In this document: positions 22,331-32,884 of the stretch, piece by piece
Numbering within the stretch: the first letter of the stretch is position 1
Layout of the letters: each line of letters begins with the position of its first letter
The notes under the pieces: generated by a model
The model's database searches: none
What the model saw: only the letters and a program-made list of their open reading frames with translations
Told to the model about the DNA's origin: nothing
DNA from: Hyperoodon ampullatus
Taxonomy: Eukaryota; Chordata; Mammalia; Artiodactyla; Ziphiidae
Length of the DNA stretch: 64,000 bases
NCBI GenBank assembly: GCA_949752795.1
Contig: OX457061.1
Coordinates: forward strand, 32,182,425 to 32,246,424
Direction of reading: 5' to 3'
Position numbers and translations under genes: made by a program

Positions 22331-22984
22331 ACTATAGGCCTCTCACAGCAGTGGACGAGCAACTGACAAATGGGAGGAACATATGCAAGACAGATGGCAA
22401 AAGGATATGATTCTTAATATATAAAGAACTTTTGCCAAACAATGAGGAAAAAAGCCAATACCTCAACAGAAAAATAGACAAAGGACAACAATAGACAATT
22501 CATACATATAGAAACCTCCAAATAGTTGATTAAATGTTTTAAAATATCAAATCATACTAAAATCAAAGACACATAAGCCCAAACAATCATATATCTTTTT
22601 TTTCTATTAGATGAATTAATAATCGATGAATTATAATTTTTCTTATAATCGAAAAAAATCCTGCTCATTGTTGACAATGGTGTGAGGGAACAGCTACCCT
22701 CAAACACTGCTGGTGTGAAGTGTAAGTTGCTGAAACATTAATGGAAAGAAAAATTTCAATATTAATGAAAATCTTTAAAATAAGTTTAGTAATTCCACTT
22801 CTGCATATTTATTCTAAGTAAATAAAAAGGAGAACAAACATTTATGCATAAAGATGGCAACCTTAGAATTATTTAAAATAATAGTAGATCTTTATTATAG
22901 AATATCAAACTATCATCAAAACTCATGCTCTTAAAGAAAATAGGGGGCTTCCCTGGTGGCACAGTGGTTAAGAATCCACCTGCT

Positions 22985-23176
22985 GGGCCTCCCTGGTGGC
23001 GCAGTGGTTGAGAGTCCGCCTGCCGATGCAGGGGATGCGGGTTCGTGCCCCGGTCTGGGAGGATCCCATATGCCGCGGAGCGGCTGGGCCCGTGGGCCAT
23101 GGCTGCTGGGCCTGCGTGTCCGGAGCCTGTGCTCCGCAACGGGAGAGGCCACGACAGTGAGAGGCCCGCGTACCAC

Positions 23177-23205
<29 letters not shown>
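22985..23205 (+). mobile_element. CHR-type SINE, short young form, inside another SINE
   Basis: Complete short form with a 30-base uninterrupted A run (23178-23207, overlapping the duplication). Identical 15-bp duplications at 22970-22984 and 23206-23220, made from host SINE sequence. The pure tail suggests recent insertion. Confidence 0.97.
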
Positions 23206-23209
<4 letters not shown>

Positions 23210-23508
23210 ATCCACCTGCTGATGCAGGGGACACGGGTTCGAGCCCTGGTCCGGGAAGATCCCACATGCCGCGGAGCAACTAAGCCCGTGCGTCACAACG
23301 ACTGAGTCTGTGCTCTAGAGCCCGCAAGCCACAACTACTGAAGCCCGTGCACCTAGAGCCCATGCTCCGCAACAGGAGAGGCCACTGCAATGAGAAGCCC
23401 ACACACCGCAACGAAGAGTAGCTCCTGCTCGCCGCAACTAGAGAAAGCCTGTGCACAGCAACAAAGACCCAATGCAGCCAAAAATAAAATAAAGTTAATT
23501 AAAAAGAA

Positions 23509-24030
23509 GATGTGGCACATATATACAATGGAATATCAGCCATAAAAAGAAACAAAATTGAGTTATTTGTAGTGAGGTGGATGGACCTAGAGACTGTCAT
23601 ACAGAGTGAAGTAAGTCAGAAAGAGAAAAACAAATACTGTATGCTAACACATATATATGGAATCTAAAAAAGAAATGGTTCTGAAGAACCTAGGGGCAGG
23701 ACAGGAATAAAGACGCAGACATAGAGAATGGACTTGAGGACATGGGGAGGGGGAAGGGTAAGCTGGGATGAAGTGAGAGAGTGGCATGGACATATATACA
23801 CTACCAAATGTAAAATAGATAGCTAGTGGGAAGCAGCCACATAGCACAGGGAGATCAGCTCGGTGCTTTGTGACCACCTAGAGGGGTGGGATCAGGAGTG
23901 TAGGAGAGAGACACAAGAGGGAAGGGATATGGGGATATATGTATACATATAGCTGATTCACTTTGTTATAAAGTAGAAACTAAGACACCATTGTAAAGCA
24001 ATTAGACCCCAATAAAGATGTTAAAAAAAA
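23509..24030 (+). mobile_element. 5'-truncated L1 3' end
   Basis: Begins at 'aagatgtggcacatatatac' (end of ORF2) and runs through the same 3' UTR subfamily as the copy at 17.4 kb to 'aataaagatgtt' plus A run. It sits in the A/T-rich tail of the host SINE. Confidence 0.9.
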
Positions 24031-24310
24031 AGAATTAAAATAATTAATGAATTAATTAATTAAAAAAAAAGAAAATAGGAATGGAAAACGCTCATAGTAT
24101 ATTAATATTATAAATATTAATATACTAAAAAGGGAGTTTATATAACAGTATGTATACAATTTGCAGCATTATGTAAAGGGTACCTATGCATAAAAGAAAC
24201 ACTGGAAGCCAGAAAGTTAACACGTGTTTTTCCTAATGATGAGAGTATTCATGATTCTTACTTTCTTCTGTACATTCTTTTTCAATGAAAACTTATTATT
24301 TTATAATCCA

Positions 24311-25340
24311 CAAAAATTGTAAATTATAATAGTGGAGTGAATATAGGAAGATAGAGGCATGCAAATACCTATAATGAATAAACGCTTGTAAATTACACTT
24401 GAGCATGGACAAGCTCTGAGAGTGCTGGCAGATAAAGCAAAAAGGGAAATAAATTGCATATGTCACTTTTTAATAGAAAGATTACAAATTCATTTTTCAA
24501 AGACTTTTTCCCCAAGGATCTTATTGACTATATTTATATAGAAGAGGTTTTTGTATAGGAGACGTCGGGTAACATTGAACAATGCCTTCATTCTGCTTCT
24601 ATGGAAGACACAGATTCTTTGTTCAAATGCACAGCCTTATAGTGACCATCTAAAAATGTAAACACTGAGGAAATAAGAGTAAACGACTCAGAAAAGACAT
24701 TTTGTCAGGAAAGTAAAGTAAGATAGTGAATAAATGTTTCCCCTGGAATACCTAACTTCTTAATTCAGGGATAGATGGCAGACAACCCTGGGGAAGACTC
24801 TTGGGTCAAAAGAGCAATGTTTTCTCCCCGGAGTCTAAGCCAGTGTTAATAATGCAATAAAAAACACTGTTGGCATATAAACAACTCTAAGGTTAACAGA
24901 ACAAAAATTATAAGAATTTGGTATGCATAGAATTCTCTAGTAAAATATATTCCTCCATGATATGAAATTAGCCTCAGATTAAAGCGAAGAAAGTGTGATT
25001 TAAAGGGATTTCTGCCAGTCCTTCTCCCTGTAAAAATATTTACTCTATAAGTCATACTACAAAGATAGAAAATCAAAGAAGGATAACATTTGCAAACTTA
25101 GAAAGCCTTTAGAATTTCTATCATCCAGAAGTGATTAACTTTGGGGGAGTCATGAACTTCTCTCGAAATCTAATGAAAGCTACAGAGCCTCTCTCCAGAA
25201 ATAGACACATGTACACCAAATTTTGCATAAAACTGAAGAGGTTCAGGACTGACCTCACCTTCATCCACAATTCCCTATGATAAGGACACCTGAGCTAGTT
25301 CAACCTTGTGTTTTTGAGAGGGTTTTAGAGAAAGATGCAG
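24311..25340. other. Unassigned AT-rich spacer
   Basis: About 1 kb with nothing gene-like or named. Confidence 0.4.
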
Positions 25341-25344
25341 CATT

Positions 25345-25480
25345 CTGCCTAATTGAACAGCATTTCTTATTTTCACAAAATTAATCCAAGTGAGTGAAGT
25401 AAGTTGCCCAAGATCATAAGGCAAATTAAATGGCAGATGAAGGATATAAACCAGGTCTTCTAACTCCCAGGATAGTCTTC
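25345..25480 (-). mobile_element. MIR SINE fragment
   Basis: 'gtgaagtaagttgcccaaga' and 'aatggcagatgaagg', then 'ccaggtcttctaactccc', match antisense MIR. Confidence 0.6.
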
Positions 25481-26140
25481 ATTCTGTCAGATCCTTTGTC
25501 CACTTAGATTTAAAAACCTCCCTTGGTTTCCCACAACCTGGGTTAAGAGAGAAATCTCTAAAACACACATCTAGGGAAACCTACCGAAGATTGAGGTATC
25601 CCCTGGGAATACAACACTGAGAAAATACTTGGAGTAAAGTTGGACTCAAAGGCTTTTCTGAAGTCACCAACACCATGGTTTTTCAATGGACCAGAGTTCA
25701 TGACAGCATCCTATCCATTTTAGACAGTTCTTCTTTCATAACTCTTGGGCTATCTTCTGATTATTGTCAAAACATCTGAAAATCAAATATAACATCTTTC
25801 CCTGGTTTTAGAACCAGCAGTGAATCAAAGTTCTCCAGCAACCCAGGTAATAAGAGGGATGACATGCCTGAAAATAGGAGGGATGAGGCATAACCATCAG
25901 CGGTACCAAAGCTGTACAATTTATCTTCTTGATAGGAAGTGACTAGTATTTTCTTTATTCACCAGGAGAAATTTGTGACTCATGAGCAAAGGAGAATTGT
26001 AGGATGCTTTGGTGTCTGAAGACTACAGACAGAAAATTTAGATCTTTCCTTTTATTTAATCAAACAACTGGATTGAATATTCCTATCAATCAACTGCATG
26101 GGTATGACCGTGCACTGGGTTTGACTGGAAAGTCCCTCTT
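25481..26140. other. Unassigned spacer
   Basis: No gene or confident repeat. Confidence 0.4.
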
Positions 26141-26144
26141 CAGT

Positions 26145-26445
26145 ATCCTGTTTATTGGAGTCCTACTCATCCTCCTGGGTCCATTCACATCTCACCCAAC
26201 CCAGAGAGACCTCCCTGATTACCCTAGCCCACACTCATCTCATCCTTCTTAGCAGTGGCTACAGCGCTTTTCTGTAGGACATAATTCAACACCACTTACA
26301 TACTGCTTAATGTATCACACACTAACTGCTTCATGAGTCTTGTTTCTCTAACCAGATAATAAGTTATTCAAAGGCAGGAATCATGTTTTCCCTGCTGCTT
26401 GATACTGGGCACAAGTATTCAAAACTTGTGTGTTGAGTAACAGAT
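26145..26445 (+). mobile_element. L2 LINE 3' fragment
   Basis: 'agagagacctccctgattac', 'agataataagttattcaaag', 'gcaggaatcatgttttccc' and 'gatactgggcac' follow sense L2. Confidence 0.65.
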
Positions 26446-26795
26446 TAAAATGGGAAAAACAGTCACCCACCCACCTGAATCCAGCCCAGCAGCATTCAGC
26501 TCAGAACAGAGTTAAGCTTTCCTGCCTGATGAGCCTCTGATGATGCTTCAACATCTAGCTCTCAGCACCAACTCCTCTGCAACAATCCTAGGAACAGAAA
26601 AATGCTGAGAACTCCGGTTCAAACCAAATAGCATGGTACTTCTGTGGAGATGAGTAACTCTAGGAGACCTGGGAGGACAGTTACCCCTCCCACTAGCAGT
26701 ATGGTTTTAACCCAAAAGTATATTTTGAATGATTATCAATATTATCTTCTATCTTTACTTGAGATCTAAGAAAGTCAGTGGAAATTTCTGGAGTT
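26446..26795. other. Unassigned spacer
   Basis: No feature recognised. Confidence 0.4.
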
Positions 26796-26799
26796 GCAG

Positions 26800-27165
26800 C
26801 CCCCCCTAGATGATGGACTACCATACAGCCACTCAAAATAATAAGACAGAAATAAATGGACTGATGTGGAATGATGTCTAAAAATCTAATTTTACATGGA
26901 CAATAAAGCAAATTGTACATAAATATTGATTCCATTTTTGGAAAAATGTGTTTTCGAATGCACACATACTGCACCCATATGGGTCATAGATGCATAGAAA
27001 ATCTACGGATGCATTCATAAAAAATATTGTCAATCATGGTTCTCTCTGGGAGTGGGATTTGGAGCCTGGCAGGGGAGGAAAAACAGAACTTTACCATTTC
27101 ACTTCAGGCGATTTTGTAGTATTTTTTTAGATTTTGCAGTAAACAAGACTTTGATTACTTATGTC
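26800..27165 (+). mobile_element. Ancient L1M 3' end
   Basis: 'atggactaccatacagcca', 'aatggactgatgtggaatga' and 'tggttctctctgggagtggg', then an AT-rich end, follow the old L1 3' pattern. Confidence 0.6.
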
Positions 27166-27222
27166 ATTTTAGAGTCCTATTTCTTAACTTTCCAAAAAGT
27201 CACCTGTTGAGGTCTTCAACAG

Positions 27223-27744
27223 TGTGACCTTGAGACAGGCTGGGAACTGGGACCTGGGACCCTTTGCTGCACTGCTTGCACCTGGACAAATATTTCCTCG
27301 AGTAACAAAATACATAGAAACTATGGGGGGGGGGCTAAAAATAATTGCGTGCATGGGCATTTGGGGCAAATTATGGACAAGACAGAAAATTACCAAAAAC
27401 TCAACTGCCACTTCTGAAGAGCCAGGAGCAAAAACAGGGTGTCAGGGGCAAAAGCAGGGTACTGCACATGCCCCCGGAACTCAACACCACCAAAGGGGTG
27501 GGCAAACCATCTAAGCCCCCCCTCAGCCCAACCCCTGGACACACCCCGACCCTCACCCTATATAAGGAAGCAGCTCACCCCACCCTCAGGGAGAGAGCAA
27601 GGGAACCTGTTACTTGTTTTCGCTCCCCCCTACTTCTGCACTGGGGGCCCAGTAAAGCTGTGCCTGAACTTCTTGTCTGGCCTCTTATCAATTCCTAAGA
27701 GGAAGGCCTTTCTTGGAGAAGGCCAAGAACCCTGGTCAGTAACA
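27223..27744 (+). mobile_element. Class-I (ERV1) endogenous retrovirus solo LTR
   Basis: About 520 bp from 'tgtgacc' to 'cagtaaca'. It has a TATA box in 'ccctatataagg' at about 27557-27568, an AGTAAA poly(A)-signal-like word near 27651, then 'cttcttgtctggcctctt' as R/U5, in the order expected of a gammaretrovirus-like LTR. No gag, pol or env text adjoins it. Target duplication not resolved, so the ends are approximate. Family resemblance to ruminant ERV1 LTRs is from memory. Confidence 0.7.
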
Positions 27745-27829
27745 ACCTCACCCTTCTCTCACCACTCCGCCATGTTCTCTGGGCTCTGATCACCCACATG
27801 GTGGATGTCTCCACTCCATGCTCCTTCAG

Positions 27830-28165
27830 CCAGTGCTCTTTTCTCTCTCAGGAATGACACCCCTCTCTAATTTCTCTGGTCAGCCCCCATTTGTCCTTCA
27901 AGAGCCACCCAAAGTCCCACCTTCTCTGTAATGCTCCGGGATGAATAATTGCTCATATTTCTGTGCCTCATAGCACTTTCCACACATCTCTGCTAGAACA
28001 TGGATACAACTACATTTTTAAAGATTCATGTTTTTCTCCTCCATGAGAGTGAGCTGCTTCAAGCCAGAATATGACTGTATTTTGTTCATCTTTGGGTCCC
28101 TAGCACCTCACACATCACCTGGCACACAGTGAGTGCTTACAGAAGTATTTGATGAAAGCAAAAAC
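27830..28165 (+). mobile_element. L2 LINE 3' end
   Basis: 'tctcctccatgagagtgagc', 'gtattttgttcatctttggg', 'tccctagcacctcaca' and 'ctggcacacagtgagtgctt' are the sense L2 terminus. Confidence 0.8.
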
Positions 28166-28700
28166 TGCAAATCGGAATCCTGTCTAGATAGCCCTGGACA
28201 CTCCAAATAGCCAAACAATTCTAGATAACAACCTTGTTGCAGGTATTTTCAATAAAATGTTTTTGCTTCTTAAGTCAAAAGACAAAACCCCATTTGTATT
28301 CTATGTATTAGCTCCAGACAATGATTTGATGTCACAATCTTCTATAGGTCAGCCCAAGGCAACCCCTTTGATTGAATTAAAGGAATATAATCAGAATACA
28401 ATCTCTGATATAATGCATCACACAGACAATTCCAGACATACTCCCAGGAGCAGCTTCGTGGATCAGCTTGACGTAAATTAGGGCGTACTTTTCGTTAAGT
28501 CCATATGTAATGAATTTTCTTTCCATGTTGATATTCAATAACACCTGATTTGAGTAACCTCCCTCTTCTTGGTTACGTGTCACCTCTGAGAGCTTCATGA
28601 CCACCAATCTTCACTGTTTATCAGACAGAAAACTAGATTTCAGGAGCCTCACCACTGAGCCTGTGAACCAACATAAAATAGTCTGAAATAAGAATAACTA
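28166..28700. other. Unassigned spacer with one exon-like frame
   Basis: An open frame at 28257-28481 spans a stretch bounded by an AG (28346-28347) and a GT (28473-28474). I recognise no protein in it and the splice sites are weak, so no gene is called. Confidence 0.35.
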
Positions 28701-28714
28701 AAATACACTAGAGT

Positions 28715-28997
28715 GGGCTTCCCTGGTGGCTCAGTGGCTGAGAATCTGCCTGCCAATGCAGGGGACACGGGTTCGAGCCCTGGTCTGGGAATATCCCACA
28801 TGCCGCGGAGCAACTAGGCCCGTGAACCACAACTACTGAGCCTGCGCGTCTGGAGCCTGTGCTCCGCAACAAGAGAGCCCGCGACAGTGAGAGGGCCGCG
28901 CAACGCAATGAAGAGTGGCCCCCACTTGCCGCAACTAGAGAAAGCCCTCGCACAGAAACGAAGACCCAACACAGCCCTAAATAAATAAATAAATAAC
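28715..28997 (+). mobile_element. CHR-type SINE, intermediate form
   Basis: Combines the short form's 'gcgcgtctggagcctgtgct' block with the long form's 3' part ('gaagagtggcccccacttg') and an (AAAT)n tail. Ten-bp duplications at 28704-28713 and 28998-29007, one mismatch. Confidence 0.93.
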
Positions 28998-29249
28998 TAC
29001 ACTATAGTAAGTGATCTACACACCTGACCATATTCAGTTCCATGGTCAGCAGGCAGGCTTCAGCTAAAGTGTTGTCCTCTTTTCTGTAAAGTTCTGTAAC
29101 AGTTCCTAAGTTTCTGCAGAGCATGGACATTGCGCTTGCTCTGAGGAATAAACCAATGGTATTTTAACAAATCTTTGAAATAAAGACTGTGCACATAAAA
29201 CAAAAAACAAAGTGAGACAACAATAACAGCAATAAAATAACAGCTCCAA

Positions 29250-29400
29250 GAGGTGCAGAATGTTAACCTTATCTTACAAAGGAGAACACAGAGGACCAAA
29301 GCAGTTAGGTGACTTGCCTGAAGTCACACAGCTACTAAGTGGCACAGCCCAGTTTAGAGCCAAATCACTTGACTCCATCCCCTTGCCTCTTCCCGTTAAG
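29250..29400 (-). mobile_element. MIR SINE
   Basis: 'ggtgacttgcctgaagtcac' and 'acagctactaagtggcacag' are classic antisense MIR. Confidence 0.85.
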
Positions 29401-29525
29401 CCACGTGGCCTCCCCCTAAAAGATGGGATATGTCCAATTTCAAACCAGAGAACCTCCATAGTCATTGAGACACCAAAAAGAAGGCACTATGTTTGTTGCA
29501 GCAGCTACAAATTTCTCCCCTTTTT

Positions 29526-29724
29526 TTTTTTTGTGGTACGTGGGCCTCTCACTGTTGTGGCCTCTCCCGTTGTGGAGCACAGGCTCCGGACGCGCAGGCT
29601 CAGTGGCCATGGCTCACGGGCCCAGCCGCTCCGTGGCATGTGGGATCCTCCCGGACCGGGGCACGAACCCGTGTCCCCTGCATCGGCAGGCGGACTCTCA
29701 ACCACTGCGCCACCAGGGAAGCCC
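29526..29724 (-). mobile_element. CHR-type SINE, short young form
   Basis: Complete short form, tail side left. Duplication 'ttctcccctttt' ends at about 29525 and recurs at about 29727. The 211-codon frame across 29260-29895 is largely this SINE. Confidence 0.96.
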
Positions 29725-29761
29725 ACTTCTCCCCTTTTTATGTCTACAACCGATCCATATT

Positions 29762-29835
29762 TTTATCTACTCATTAAACACGTAATGAGCACCTACTATT
29801 TACCAGACATTGTGGCAAACACTTGGAATGAACTC
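29762..29835 (-). mobile_element. L2 3' end fragment
   Basis: 'taatgagcacctactattta' then 'ccagacattgtggc' resembles antisense L2 terminus. Short, so tentative. Confidence 0.4.
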
Positions 29836-29984
29836 CAAATGATAAATAATGTGCGTTTCTGTGTCACCAAGGCAAACTTATTGATTATCTGGTGATTAGA
29901 GCTCATTGACCAGGAAGGCTATGTTTATCTCAACAGAGCAATTTTTCTATAAAAAGAATAATTGCTATGAAATGTGAATATTAG

Positions 29985-30220
29985 TAACAGCCAACGTTTA
30001 CTGAGGGTTTACAATCCTCTAGGCATTGTTCTGAGAACTTTACATGTGTTAACGCATTTAATACAGTAACTTCGTAAGTTTAGAAGCTTTGATGAATCCC
30101 ATTTTACAAATAAAGAAACTGAGATACAGATAAGTGTGTTATCAAAGTCAGACAGCTAAGAAATGGCAAAGCCAAGATGAAAACCCAGGTAGTCTGAATA
30201 CAGAACTAAACCACTATTTT
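29985..30220 (-). mobile_element. MIR SINE
   Basis: 'tctaggcattgttctgagaa', 'cattttacaaataaagaaac' and 'agacagctaagaaatggc' give a long antisense MIR. Confidence 0.75.
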
Positions 30221-30224
30221 ATAT

Positions 30225-30840
30225 AATCTCTCAATATAATATATGAAATTAACATATTTAATTTCATATATTAAATCTAGGGTCACCAAGATGAATAAGG
30301 CAACATTCCTGTCCTAAAGGAATTAGTGGAAAAAGCAGACAAGTAAGCAGGTAGTACAATACAGAGTGACAGGACTGTGTACAGGGGCCTGGAGGAGCAC
30401 AGGGAAGGGGTCCCAACATTTGCAATAACCCACATGCTTTCCTCATACAGACATAGACCAGGCGCCCTCTCCTAAGTCCTAGGATTCATTCAGTGCCCAG
30501 AGAACCTGGTAAGGAGAAAGATGGGAGAGGAAGTGACAAGAGAAAGGATGACAGAACGAGGAAAAGAAGGAGAAAGGGATTCATAAAGGAAATACATGAA
30601 AACATGCCTGCCTAACCATCAGCCTTTCTCCCTGTAAGACGTTTCTGTCCCTTGGAAATGCACAAAAGCTTAGAAGACAACCTGTAAATCTGGCCTTAAT
30701 TGTTTCCCTACTCTCCAGGGCAGAACAAGAAGATGAAAAGTTCCCCTCTCTTTGGACCCCTCAGGTACCCTGATCAGTGATCAGATGACAATTAGGGACC
30801 CCAGGAAAGGAAATGGACAGGGCTCCATTACTCCAATATG
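30225..30840. other. Unassigned spacer
   Basis: A purine-rich stretch lies at about 30505-30585. No gene seen. Confidence 0.4.
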
Positions 30841-30844
30841 TGAG

Positions 30845-31640
30845 TACACTCCATTAAGCCATTTACCAACTTTTTATAGTAGACGTTCAGATTGTTTTCA
30901 GTTTTACTGAAATTCTAAAGAATGTTGGAATGAACTTTTTTTTTTTTTTGGCCGCACCATGCGGCATGCAGAACTTCCCTGACCAGGGATTGAACCCATG
31001 CCTCCTGCAGTGGAAGTGCAGAATCTTAACCACTGCACCACCAGGGAAGTCCGGCATGAACATTTTTATAGTTGCACTTTTGTATACTTTTGACTATTTC
31101 CTATAAAAGATCCCAGAGTGGAATTACTAATTCTAAGAGTATATTTCCTTTTTAAACTCTTAAGCCATATGGCAAAAACACTTTCCAAAAAGTGGTAATA
31201 AATTATATCCCACTGGAAATATTTGGGAGTGATTATTCAATCACACTCTACCGAGCACTGTTATACTTTTTGAAACTTCATTATTTTGTTAGAAAAAACT
31301 GTAAGTTATTATTTTAATTGTCCTTTTTAAAATACTGGTGAGGTTGAATTTGTTCGGCAAGTTTATTAATCATCTATATTAATTGAGATTATGCATATAA
31401 AACTTGTAAGTCCTCAGAAGAGATTACTTTATCATTATTTTAGAAAAGAGTTGGAAAATTATTTCATGGTTACTGGCTATGTTACTGGCTTTTTAAATTT
31501 TTAAGTTCACTTATTTTTTTTCCCATTTCTCTATTGAAGTTTCAGTGGTTTCTTATTAGTGAGTTGCGTGAGCTTTTTATATATTAAGTATATGACCTCT
31601 TTGTTTTGGAGAAATGTTCCTGTTTTGAAGGATTGCTGTC
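30845..31640 (-). mobile_element. Ancient L1M relic (antisense), split by a SINE
   Basis: Antisense ORF2-type text, e.g. 'cagagtggaattactaattc', 'ttaagccatatggcaaaaac' and a diverged 'atcccactggaaatatttg'. Pieces on both sides of the SINE at 30936-31052 rejoin smoothly. Confidence 0.55.
30936..31052 (-). mobile_element. CHR-related SINE, short old form
   Basis: Only the tRNA-like part plus tail: 'ttaaccactgcaccaccagg' and 'gattgaacccatgc' on the minus strand. Nine-bp duplications GG[A/C]ATGAAC at 30927-30935 and 31053-31061. More diverged than the 210-bp copies. Confidence 0.85.
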
Positions 31641-32168
31641 CCTAACAGAACAATGCTATCTATAGGCATTATGCTTTACAAATATGGCTCCAGGTTTTGG
31701 TTTCATTGATGAAGAAAGAGAAGCTTAAAATTCAGTGTTTTCTCTCTTTTTTTTAAGGTCAAATTTTTTAGTTAATTAAATTTTTGGAAGTAACATTGGT
31801 TTATAAAATTATATAAGCATCTTGTGCACAACATTATATTTCTAATTCTGTATACACTATAGCATGCTTACCACCAAAAGTTTAGTTTCCATCCATCATC
31901 ATATAGTTGGCTCCCTTTACATATTTCACCCTCCCTCCACCCCCAACCCCTCTGGTAACCACTACTCTGTTCTTTGTATCTACATGTTTGTTTTGGTTTG
32001 GTTTGTTCATTGACTTTGCTTGGTTTTTTTTTTAATATTCCACATGAGTGAAATCACACAGTATTTGTTTCTCCATCTTATTTCACTTAGCATAATACCC
32101 TCAAGGTCCATCCATGTTGTTACAAATGGCAAGATTTCTCTTTTTTTACTGCTGAGTAGTATTTTATT

Positions 32169-32197
32169 GTGTGTGTGTGTGTGTGTATGTGTGTGTA
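32169..32197. repeat. (GT)n microsatellite
   Basis: GT repeat with one TATG interruption, expanded from the 'tgtatatata' site of the antisense L1. Confidence 0.9.
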
Positions 32198-32290
32198 TAC
32201 ATACACATCACATCTTCTTTATCCATTCATGCACTGATAGGCACTTAGATTATTTCTATATCTTGGCTATCGTAAATCATGCTGTGATGA

Positions 32291-32547
32291 TTTGTCCAAA
32301 CCCATGGTATGTAAAATACCAAGAGTGAACTCTAATGTATTAAACTATGGCCTTTGGGTGATAATGATGTGTCACTGTAGGCTCATGGACTGTAGCAAAT
32401 GTACCACTCTGGTGAGGAATGTTGGTAATGCGGGAGGCTGGGCACATATGGGTAAATGGGAAATTTTGCACTTTCTCCTCAATTTTGCTGTTAATATAAA
32501 ACTTCCATAAAAATAGAGTTTATTAATTTTTGAAAATGTTAAAAAAA
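32291..32547 (+). mobile_element. L1 3' end (sense) nested in antisense L1
   Basis: 'tttgggtgataatgatgtgt', 'gtaccactctggtgagga' and 'ctcaattttgctgttaatat', then an A run, is an old-type L1 3' terminus. Host word '(g)[c/t]tgtgatga' repeats at 32281-32290 and 32553-32562. Confidence 0.85.
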
Positions 32548-32649
32548 ATAATGTTGTGATGAACATAGGGGTGCATATATCTTTATGAATTCGTGTTTTT
32601 GGAAAAGAGAATGACAGTTCTCCAGAAACCAAACTTTCAGTTATGGCAT

Positions 32650-32880
32650 ATTGCTAAAACTTATAGAGCATTCAAAATAGCTGTCATGAAGAAACTCAAC
32701 AAGCTACAAGAAACCTCAGAAAGATGGTACCATGAGCTCAGGGAGAAAATTAATTAACAGAAGGAATACTTTACCAAAGAGATTGAAACTCTGAAAAAGA
32801 ACCAAACAGAAATTTTAGAGCTAAAGAACTCAATGAGATGAAGAATACATTAGAAAACATTGGAAATACGGTAAAATTTC
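32650..32880 (+). mobile_element. L1 ORF1 5' remnant
   Basis: 'aaaaagaaccaaacagaaat' followed by 'agctaaagaactcaatgag' resembles the coiled-coil-coding start of L1 ORF1. Frame is broken. Short and isolated from the ORF2 piece on the left. Confidence 0.5.
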
Positions 32881-32884
32881 TATA

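Larger units (their letters stand above)
22945..24068 (+). mobile_element. CHR-type SINE, long form, host of two later insertions
   Basis: SINE pieces 22945-22984 and 23221-23508, with tail remnants at 24031-24068. Its head is cut by another SINE and its A-rich tail by an L1. Outer duplication 'aagaaaatagg' at 22935-22945 and 24069-24079. Confidence 0.9.
22360..24310 (+). mobile_element. Ancient L1M relic carrying a nested block
   Basis: Pieces 22360-22944 and 24080-24310. The first has degenerate ORF2 text ending near 'aacactgctggtgtgaag'; the second continues in 3' sequence. The insertion block between them is flanked by a shared 'aagaaaatagg'. Highly diverged. Confidence 0.55.
31770..32612 (-). 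mobile_element. L1 3' end (antisense), split by another L1
   Basis: Pieces 31770-32290 and 32548-32612. Left end is the 3' UTR; then 'attccacatgagtgaaatca', 'aaggtccatccatgttgtta' and 'atccattcatgcactgatag' run into ORF2 on the minus strand. The right piece resumes at 'gatgaacataggggtgcat'. Confidence 0.88.

Noticed and set aside
22985..23060. tRNA gene-like A and B boxes
   Set aside because: These are SINE heads repeated at about 20 sites, followed by SINE bodies and A tails; no cloverleaf with a proper acceptor stem.
27184..27789. Overlapping frames over the ERV1 LTR as a retroviral gene
   Set aside because: The region has LTR signals and no gag, pol or env motif; frames of 75-117 codons are incidental.
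29260..29895. 211-codon open frame, longest in the window
   Set aside because: Runs through a MIR, an antisense CHR SINE and flanking DNA; the middle is the translated SINE seen at many other sites.
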